Shown here: positions 58,258 to 64,000 of the stretch, one piece after another | Layout: each line of letters opens with the position of its first letter | How positions within the stretch are numbered: the first letter of the stretch is position 1 | Source: Roseibacillus persicicus | Lineage (GTDB): Bacteria; Verrucomicrobiota; Verrucomicrobiia; Verrucomicrobiales; Akkermansiaceae | Length of the DNA stretch: 64,000 nucleotides | Reading direction: 5' to 3' | Assembly (NCBI RefSeq): GCF_014651675.1 | Contig: NZ_BMXI01000015.1 | Span: 103,742 to 167,741, forward strand | Made by a program: the position numbers and the translations under genes | Notes under the pieces: generated by a model | Database searches by the model: none | The model's input: the letters and a program-made list of their open reading frames with translations, nothing else | What the model was told of the DNA's origin: nothing

Positions 58258-59229
58258 ATGAACAAAATCACTACCTTCAAGGGGGCCGGTAACGGCTTCT
58301 CCGCTTTTGCCAAGCAGTTCGGAATCTATTTGGTTCTTCTTGCTCTTCTTATCTTCTTCTCGATTGCCTCCGAGAATTTTCTCAATAGCCACAACCTCCT
58401 CAACGTCGCTCGTCAAGTTTCCATGCTCGGAATCGTGGCTGTGGGGTTTGCCTTCGTCCTGTTGTTAGGCGGCATCGACCTCTCGGTCGGATCCGTGGTC
58501 ACCTTGGTCAATATCGTTTGTGCCTGGCTGATGGTGAATGCCGGTTGGCATCCCGTTTTCGCAGTGGTTGTGGCCTTGGCTCTCTCTGCTGCCATTGGCT
58601 TTATGAACGGCTGGATCATCGCCAATATTCAGATGCCTCCCATCATCGTGACTCTGGCGATGCTCATCATCATTGAAGGGGTTGCTTACCTGATTTGTGA
58701 TGGTCTTCCCATCTACGGATTCCCCGAGTCCTTCGCCGTCATTGGCCAAGGCTACGTCGGCCCCATCCCTATCCCTGTGATCATCATGGCCATCGTGATG
58801 GCGCTGGGTGGCTTCATCCTGAGCAAGACTTTCTTCGGACGTTACTTCTACGCCGTAGGGGGCAATGAGGAGGCGGCCAAGCTCTCCGGAATCGACGTCA
58901 ACCGCGTCAAGTATCTGGTCTACACTTTGTCAGGGTTTTTCGCTGGAGTCGCTGGAATCGTTATCCTCTCGCGCACCAACTCGGGACAGGTTCTCTCTGG
59001 CAAAGGCTTCGAGTTCGACGTCCTCACTGCCTGCGTCCTGGGTGGCGTGAGCGTGAGTGGGGGATTTGGCAAGATTTCCAACGTGCTCGCCGGCGTTCTT
59101 ATTCTGGGAGTGCTCAGCAATGGTCTCGTCCTGCTGGATGTCAGTCAGTTTGTGCAGATGGTGATTAAAGGCGTCGTCTTGTTAGTAGCCGTTGCTCTCG
59201 ACAGTCTCCAGCACCGCAAAGCGTCCTAG
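58258..59229 (+). CDS. Ribose-type sugar ABC transporter permease
   Basis: 323 residues, RbsC/branched-type permease with about eight to ten helices. Diagnostic stretches: LLGGIDLSVGSVVTLVNIVC, GFMNGWIIANIQMPPIIVTL, FGRYFYAVGGNEEAAKLSGI (coupling loop facing the ATPase), and GGVSVSGGFGKISNVLAGVL. It completes the importer with the upstream ATPase and binding protein. Only 3 nt separate it from the dehydrogenase gene. A/C-rich leader with no Shine-Dalgarno. Confidence 0.95.
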   Translation: MNKITTFKGAGNGFSAFAKQFGIYLVLLALLIFFSIASENFLNSHNLLNVARQVSMLGIVAVGFAFVLLLGGIDLSVGSVVTLVNIVCAWLMVNAGWHPVFAVVVALALSAAIGFMNGWIIANIQMPPIIVTLAMLIIIEGVAYLICDGLPIYGFPESFAVIGQGYVGPIPIPVIIMAIVMALGGFILSKTFFGRYFYAVGGNEEAAKLSGIDVNRVKYLVYTLSGFFAGVAGIVILSRTNSGQVLSGKGFEFDVLTACVLGGVSVSGGFGKISNVLAGVLILGVLSNGLVLLDVSQFVQMVIKGVVLLVAVALDSLQHRKAS

Positions 59230-59232
59230 TTC

Positions 59233-60768
59233 ATGACCGTTTCTACAAATTCAACACCCACCGGATCAAAGATGAAGTCCCTCATTCCTATCACCCAAAG
59301 CACCCTCGGCGAACTGCCCGAAGAGATTGCCCGTCCCTCCTACGATCGGAGCAAGCTCACCGCCGGGATTATGCACATTGGGGTGGGGGGCTTTCATCGC
59401 TCCCATCAAGCCTACTATACCGACCAACTTCTCTCCGAGCCGGGCAACCGGGAGTGGGGGATTTGTGGAGTGGGCTTGCGCGATGCCGATCGCAAGATTG
59501 GCGACGTCCTCAAGCAGCAGAACTATCTCTACACCCTCATCGTCAAGCACCCCGATGGTCGGATTGAGAACCGAGTGATCGGCTCCCTCATCGACTTCAT
59601 GTTGGCGAGCGATGACCCCGATGCGGTCATCGAACGGATGGCTAGCGAGGAGACCCGCATTGTTTCCCTGACCATCACCGAAGGGGGGTACCTCCTCAAT
59701 CCGGCGGATGGGGAGTTTGACCTCGACCATCCGGACGTTCAACACGACTTGGAGAACCCGGACAAACCCCGCACCGTGTTCGGCCACCTCGCCGCAGCCT
59801 TGCAACAGCGCCGCGAGCTCGATATCCCTGCGTTCACTATCCAGTCTTGCGACAATATTCAGCACAATGGGGATGTGACCCGGAAGGTGCTGCTCGCTTT
59901 CGCCAAAGAACTGGATCCTGACCTTGCGGACTGGATTGAGTGGGAGGTTTCATTTCCCAATGCGATGGTAGACCGGATCACTCCCGTCACTACCCCTGAA
60001 GACATTGAATATTTGCAGAACGAGTTCGGCATCAAGGATGAGTGGCCAGTGACTTGCGAGCCCTTTTGCCAATGGGTGATCGAAGATGACTTCTCCAATG
60101 GTCGGCCTGTATGGGAATCGGTAGGTGCCCAGTTTGTTCCCGATGTCACACCCTATGAGAAGATGAAGATTCGTCTCCTCAACGCCGGGCACTCCGTGTT
60201 GGGAATTTTAGGTTCAATCGATGGACACACAACGATCGATGGTTGCATCGCGGACCCACTCTTTGCCACCTATTTACGGCGCTTTATGGATGTGGAAGCC
60301 ACCCCGGTTCTCGACACCGTGGAGGGAATTGATTTGGAAGCTTACAAGGCCTCCCTGATCGAGCGCTTTGGAAATTCCAACATCAAGGACAATCTCGCGC
60401 GCATCTGCCTGGAGAGTTCATCCAAGCTCCCCAAATTTCTCATCCCCACTATCAATGAGAATTTAGCCAAAGGCGGAAGCACGGAATACGCCGCGCTGGT
60501 GATAGCCGCCTGGTGCTACTACTCGGACAAGCACACGAGTAAAGATGGAGTGAAGCTCGAGGTCGTCGACGAGATGAAGGATGAGCTTCACGCGGCAGCA
60601 GTCGCCACTCGCAAAGACAAGCTTTCTTTTCTGCGGGTGGAGGCTGTCTTCGGTGACCTATCGGAGAACCAAGTCTTTACCGATGATTACGTCCGAATGA
60701 TCGACGCTCTTTATGAAAACCCCAACATAGCACGTCTGATGCAGGCCCTCCTCTTCGGGTGGGAATAA
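59233..60768 (+). CDS. Mannitol dehydrogenase family protein (polyol 2-dehydrogenase)
   Basis: 511 residues, long-chain polyol dehydrogenase. N-terminal NAD(P)-binding Rossmann part: MHIGVGGFHRSHQAYYTDQL and WGICGVGLRDADR. The catalytic region MKIRLLNAGHSVLGILGSID carries the K-x(4)-N-x-x-H arrangement used by these enzymes, which lack zinc. Oxidises mannitol (or arabitol, fructuronate-type substrates) to the 2-keto sugar, here probably fructose for the kinase upstream. Directly follows the permease gene. Confidence 0.93.
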   Translation: MTVSTNSTPTGSKMKSLIPITQSTLGELPEEIARPSYDRSKLTAGIMHIGVGGFHRSHQAYYTDQLLSEPGNREWGICGVGLRDADRKIGDVLKQQNYLYTLIVKHPDGRIENRVIGSLIDFMLASDDPDAVIERMASEETRIVSLTITEGGYLLNPADGEFDLDHPDVQHDLENPDKPRTVFGHLAAALQQRRELDIPAFTIQSCDNIQHNGDVTRKVLLAFAKELDPDLADWIEWEVSFPNAMVDRITPVTTPEDIEYLQNEFGIKDEWPVTCEPFCQWVIEDDFSNGRPVWESVGAQFVPDVTPYEKMKIRLLNAGHSVLGILGSIDGHTTIDGCIADPLFATYLRRFMDVEATPVLDTVEGIDLEAYKASLIERFGNSNIKDNLARICLESSSKLPKFLIPTINENLAKGGSTEYAALVIAAWCYYSDKHTSKDGVKLEVVDEMKDELHAAAVATRKDKLSFLRVEAVFGDLSENQVFTDDYVRMIDALYENPNIARLMQALLFGWE

Positions 60769-60883
60769 GGCCTTTCAAAAACCCAGAAAACCCAAACAAG
60801 CAAGCGCTGGTAGTCCCAAGCGTCCCCCCAAAAAAACGCGCCTGATGACAAGGGCTTGAACCCAAAAAACAAAGTAACACGAT

Positions 60884-62077
60884 ATGAAAAACGAACTATT
60901 CGTAACCGCTCTGGTCACCGCCGGAGCCCTTGCCAGTCAAGTGAGTGCCGATGATGGCTTTAACTCTGGCGATTATTTGACCCGTGACTGGGGCGATCTT
61001 CGTCCTCAGCTCATTGAGAGCGGAATTACTCCGTTTCTCTATTATGATTCAATCTCCAGCGCCAGCGTGAGCGGGGGATTGAGATCTGACCAAGATTATG
61101 TCGGCCAAGTGTATGCCGGGGTTGATCTGGACTTGGAAAAAATCTTTGGTTGGGACGGCACTACGATGAAAGTGTCCTACGTCAACCGTCACGGAAATAG
61201 TCTCAGTGACTCGGTTGGTGGCATCTACGACCCCATGACCATCTATGGCGGCCAGGTCAGCTATCTTTATCAACTTTATATCGAAAAGGAATTCGGCGAT
61301 CAGTGGGCGATCAAGCTCGGTCGTCTCTCGGCTGACAACGACTTTGCGGATACCGGATTGTATCGTTACTCCCTCAGCACCTCGATCAACGGACCGATTC
61401 GGGCGACTTTGTTAGAAAATTCCATCACTTCGTTTCCCTACGCGGTCTGGGGGGGACGTATCAAGTATACGCCTACCGACGAGCACCAGTTCCAGCTCGG
61501 TGCCTACCAGACGGGGCCCGACCAGTGGGACTTCACCAACAACGGTTTGGATTTCAGCTTCGGTAGTGATGACGGCATTTCGGTGCTGGCGCAATACGAC
61601 TGGACCCCCAACACCGGTCGCAATACCCGCGTCTTCGTGGGAGCGATCAACTCCTTCCGCGATTTCGACAATTTCTCCGGTGGCACGACCGATTACCTCT
61701 TCCGTGCTTACATCCACGGGGAGACCGAGATTGCTGATGGATTGACTGCCTTTGCGATGGCTAGCTACTCGCCTGACGATGATGTGGCCAAGACTCCGCT
61801 GCAGATCAGCGCTGGCTTGAACTATAAGGGGCTCTTTCCCGGACGGGAAGAGGACCGCACTGTCTTCTTCGCGACCTACGGCCAGTTGAGCGACGAATAT
61901 GGCGATGCCATTGGAGAAGATGTCGACTACGAGATGGTCTTCGAGCTCGGCCACCGTTTCCAGCTCACACCCTCGGCCTACATTCAGCCGTCGGTGCAAT
62001 ACATTCAGAACCCCGGAGGCACCGGTGACATCGACGACGCCGTTGTGCTCGGAGCCTGGTTGGGTCTGAGATTCTAA
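60884..62077 (+). CDS. OprB-family carbohydrate porin
   Basis: 397 residues. A signal peptide (VTALVTAGALASQVSA) leads into DYLTRDWGDLRPQLIESGIT, the OprB family start, and a 16-strand beta-barrel pattern ending GAWLGLRF with a terminal Phe. Family markers: LGRLSADNDFADTGLYRYS. Admits sugars or polyols across the outer membrane, feeding the ABC importer. The 115-nt upstream gap is A/C-rich. Confidence 0.92.
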   Translation: MKNELFVTALVTAGALASQVSADDGFNSGDYLTRDWGDLRPQLIESGITPFLYYDSISSASVSGGLRSDQDYVGQVYAGVDLDLEKIFGWDGTTMKVSYVNRHGNSLSDSVGGIYDPMTIYGGQVSYLYQLYIEKEFGDQWAIKLGRLSADNDFADTGLYRYSLSTSINGPIRATLLENSITSFPYAVWGGRIKYTPTDEHQFQLGAYQTGPDQWDFTNNGLDFSFGSDDGISVLAQYDWTPNTGRNTRVFVGAINSFRDFDNFSGGTTDYLFRAYIHGETEIADGLTAFAMASYSPDDDVAKTPLQISAGLNYKGLFPGREEDRTVFFATYGQLSDEYGDAIGEDVDYEMVFELGHRFQLTPSAYIQPSVQYIQNPGGTGDIDDAVVLGAWLGLRF

Positions 62078-62099
62078 TTTCTTGGCAAAGAAGGTAAGC

Positions 62100-62134
62100 A
62101 ACGCTCCCTGTCTGGTTGTTGGGCAGGGGGCGTT
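62100..62134 (+). terminator. Hairpin terminator-like element after the porin gene
   Basis: AACGCTCCCTG (62100-62110) pairs with CAGGGGGCGTT (62124-62134), 11 bp with one G-T wobble and a 13-nt loop. There is no T-run afterwards, so it may be a weak or Rho-assisted terminator of the polyol locus. Confidence 0.5.
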
Positions 62135-62269
62135 GTGACGTACTGGGATCTATGAATTCGATGCGGCGAAGGGAGAAAGAGCGCTCATCCCCGAATACAT
62201 TGTGGTCTCATTCCACACTTGCCGCTTGCGGTTGTGGGCCTTATAGCGCGCGGGAAGCAAACACACGTT

Positions 62270-63772
62270 ATGGCAGATAAAAAATCAGACATCGGATTGG
62301 TAGGCTTGGCAGTGATGGGGCAAAACCTTGCCCTCAACATTGCAGACCACGGGTTTCAAATCTCAGTTTACAACCGCACCGCATCGAAGACCGATGCCTT
62401 CGTCGCGGAAAACCTCAGCACTCCTGGCGGCTTGGTCGGCACCCAGACTTTGGAAGAATTTGTTGAGTCCTTGGAGCGTCCTCGCAAGGTCATCATCCTC
62501 GTTCAGGCCGGCCGCGCTACTGACGCCGTAATCGATGGCCTTACTGAGCTTCTCGAGCCCGACGACATCATCATCGATGGCGGCAACGCGCTCTGGACCG
62601 ATACCATTCGTCGCGAGAAAGACCTCAACGCCAAAGGGTTCCGCTTCGTGGGCTCTGGTGTTTCCGGTGGAGAAGAAGGTGCCCGTTTCGGCCCGTCCCT
62701 CATGCCCGGCGGCAAGGAGTCCGCTTGGAACGAGCTTAAGCCCATCTGGGAAGCGATCGCGGCGAAGGTCGACGCGGACACCGGCAAACCCATCGATGGT
62801 GCCGAGCCCGGCAAGCCTGTCGAAGGCGGCGTGACTTGCACCACCTACATCGGCGAGAACGGAGCCGGTCACTACGTGAAGATGGTTCACAACGGCATCG
62901 AGTATGGCGACATGCAGATGATTTGTGAGGCCTATCAGCTCATGGGCAACCTGCTCGGCATGGAGCCTAAGGAAATGAGCGAAACCTTCGGCACTTGGAA
63001 CGATGGCGTGCTCGACTCCTTCCTCATCGAGATCACCACCGACATTCTTCAGCAGACCGACCCCGAGACCGGCGCTCCCTTCGTCGACATCGTCCTCGAC
63101 ACCGCAGGTCAGAAGGGCACCGGCAAGTGGACCGCAGTGAACGCGCTCGATATGGGCATCTCTGCTCCTCTCATCGCCGAGGCTGTCTTTGCCCGCTGCA
63201 TCTCTGCCGTGAAGGACGAGCGCGTAGCTGCTTCCGAGGTCCTCAAGGCCGATGTTCCTGGCTTCGATGGCGACAAGGAGGAGTTCACCCAAGCGATTCA
63301 CGACGCTCTTTATTGCTCCAAGATTTGTTCTTACGCCCAGGGCTTCCAGCTCATGCGTGAGGCGCAGAACGAGTATAACTGGAACCTTAATTTCGGCGAG
63401 ATTTCCATGATTTGGCGTGGCGGTTGCATCATCCGGGCAGCCTTCCTCCAGAAAATCTTCGAAGCCTATCAGCGTGACGAAAACCTCGCCAACCTCCTCC
63501 TTGACCCATTCTTCAAGAGCGAGATTGAGCGTTGCGAGGCCAACTGGCGCAAGGTGGTCGCGGCAGGTGCCATTCACGGCGTGCCGATTCCAGCCTTCTC
63601 TTCCGCCTTGGCCTACTACGACAGCTACCGCAGCGCGCGCCTCCCCGCGAACCTCCTGCAGGCTCAGCGCGACTACTTTGGTGCCCACACCTACGAGCGC
63701 ACCGACAAGCCCCGCGGCGAGTTCTTCCACATCGACTGGCCCGAGGCAGACCGTCCTCAGCTGAAGATGTAA
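62270..63772 (+). CDS. gnd: 6-phosphogluconate dehydrogenase (decarboxylating)
   Basis: 500 residues using the ATG at 62270, where family homology begins; an upstream frame adds 17 spurious residues. Motifs: [18 protein letters not shown] (dinucleotide loop), [22 protein letters not shown] (substrate loop), [20 protein letters not shown] (catalytic Lys), and a C-terminal tail [13 protein letters not shown]-linked step of the oxidative pentose phosphate pathway. A strong terminator follows at 63797-63829. Confidence 0.97.
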   Translation: MADKKSDIGLVGLAVMGQNLALNIADHGFQISVYNRTASKTDAFVAENLSTPGGLVGTQTLEEFVESLERPRKVIILVQAGRATDAVIDGLTELLEPDDIIIDGGNALWTDTIRREKDLNAKGFRFVGSGVSGGEEGARFGPSLMPGGKESAWNELKPIWEAIAAKVDADTGKPIDGAEPGKPVEGGVTCTTYIGENGAGHYVKMVHNGIEYGDMQMICEAYQLMGNLLGMEPKEMSETFGTWNDGVLDSFLIEITTDILQQTDPETGAPFVDIVLDTAGQKGTGKWTAVNALDMGISAPLIAEAVFARCISAVKDERVAASEVLKADVPGFDGDKEEFTQAIHDALYCSKICSYAQGFQLMREAQNEYNWNLNFGEISMIWRGGCIIRAAFLQKIFEAYQRDENLANLLLDPFFKSEIERCEANWRKVVAAGAIHGVPIPAFSSALAYYDSYRSARLPANLLQAQRDYFGAHTYERTDKPRGEFFHIDWPEADRPQLKM

Positions 63773-63796
63773 TCGAACAGAACGACCCTATTTTTC

Positions 63797-63829
63797 AAAA
63801 AGCCGCGCCTCTTGAGGTGCGGCTTTTTT
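63797..63829 (+). terminator. Rho-independent terminator after gnd
   Basis: A long stem (AAAAAGCCGC 63797-63806 with GCGGCTTTTT 63819-63828, extended inside by GCCTC/GAGGT) ends in a T-run, 25 nt after the gnd stop. It can act in both directions because of the A/T flanks. Confidence 0.92.
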
Positions 63830-63906
63830 GTGCTCCGCATCGTGGACGGCGAAGAAGTGAAGTGGTCCCGGAAAACGGAGCCATGAGCTTGTAGAAAAGT
63901 TGAGCT

Positions 63907-63940
63907 GGTCTGAAGGGGCAAATGACCCCGAAATCAGACC
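63907..63940. repeat. Nested inverted repeat ahead of the transposase gene
   Basis: GGTCTGA (63907-63913) and TCAGACC (63934-63940) enclose GGGG and CCCC arms. The hairpin ends one base before the transposase ATG, near the presumed left end of the insertion sequence. Confidence 0.8.
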
Positions 63941-63941
63941 A

Positions 63942-64000
63942 ATGAAACGAAAAAGAAGACATCTCAGTGCGGAGTTCAAAGCCCGCGTCGCAAAAGAAGC
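63942..64000 (+). mobile_element. Start of IS3-type transposase OrfA (partial)
   Basis: The last 59 nt code KRKRRHLSAEFKARVAKEA, the typical N-terminal start of IS3-family OrfA (basic tail leading into the helix-turn-helix with SAEFKARVA). The element runs out of the window; its left terminal inverted repeat probably lies around 63895-63940, but the exact end was not fixed. Clear mobile DNA at the right edge, after the gnd terminator. Confidence 0.8.

Noticed and set aside
62363..63730. A 455-codon minus-strand frame opposite gnd
   Set aside because: Mirror frame of a well-conserved gene; no start region or motifs.
1..64000. Frequent word TGTTAG (often as CTGTTAGA inside genes, with Leu TTA codons)
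   Set aside because: About 30 copies on both strands by rough hand count, against about 20 expected at this base composition. The excess is too small without a proper count.
1..64000. Genome-wide reassignment of TGA to Trp or another amino acid
   Set aside because: Many clear genes end in TGA with overlapping next starts (ribF, oppC-type, binding protein, oppD-type, recO), and Trp is coded by TGG throughout, so TGA is an ordinary stop outside the Sec case.
1..64000. CRISPR arrays, tRNA or rRNA genes
   Set aside because: No regular short direct repeats with spacers and no tRNA-like cloverleaf or rRNA sequence was seen in any gap.

Overview
The window reads as chromosomal DNA of a free-living, probably marine, member of the Verrucomicrobiota (Verrucomicrobiales-like). 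Grounds: a PEP-CTERM-anchored exoprotein, a sulfatase, large secreted carbohydrate-active proteins, TamA/TamB and an OprB porin (so a Gram-negative envelope), fairly high GC (about 57% by eye), and many starts with no recognisable Shine-Dalgarno sequence. It is gene-dense, with no gap above 300 bases. No rRNA, tRNA or CRISPR was seen. An IS3-type element begins at the right edge.

Layout. 1-3 kb: end of an MFS transporter, a PEP-CTERM protein and a secreted glycosidase-like protein. 2.9-7.7 kb (minus strand): ispD, yqeY, two PilT-family ATPases, and a three-gene envelope set resembling E. coli yqjD-yqjE-yqjK. 7.8-9.5 kb: a LOG-family protein and a DUF1802 protein. 9.7-12.2 kb: an operon of three secreted proteins of no recognised family. 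12.3-18.1 kb: ribF coupled to a DUF2752 gene, a TrkA-C membrane protein, a dicarboxylate symporter, an SGNH esterase and cysS. 18.2-25.4 kb: a five-gene YejABEF-like peptide importer with overlapping genes, then a sulfatase. 26.9-32.5 kb (minus): tamB-tamA. 32.6-34.1 kb: yjbQ, recO, ogt. 34.1-39.2 kb: a GT39 transferase, a lipid-A N-terminal-domain (LAB_N) protein and a GT2 transferase, suggesting lipid A glycosylation, mixed with small genes. 39.3-43 kb: a SOUL protein and two RDD membrane proteins, one with a very long repetitive tail. 43-46.8 kb: smc. 46.9-52.8 kb: a frameshifted carbohydrate esterase and a 1551-residue modular exoprotein. 52.9-53.6 kb: msrA. 53.6-62.1 kb: a polyol (probably mannitol) locus with a GntR/LacI chimeric regulator, sugar kinase, ribose-type ABC importer, mannitol dehydrogenase and OprB porin. 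62.3-63.8 kb: gnd. The window closes with the start of the IS3-like transposase.

Main result: the msrA gene is hidden by an in-frame TGA lying exactly at the catalytic cysteine codon of the GCFWG motif. The TGA is followed at the expected distance by a hairpin that fits my recollection of the bacterial SECIS model. This is best read as a selenocysteine-containing methionine sulfoxide reductase A. Two other genes are also interrupted in frame by TGA (a zf-TFIIB-like protein at 38.06 kb and a SOUL protein at 39.56 kb). Their TGAs do not fall at an obvious catalytic Cys and lack a convincing hairpin, so nonsense mutation is the simpler reading there.
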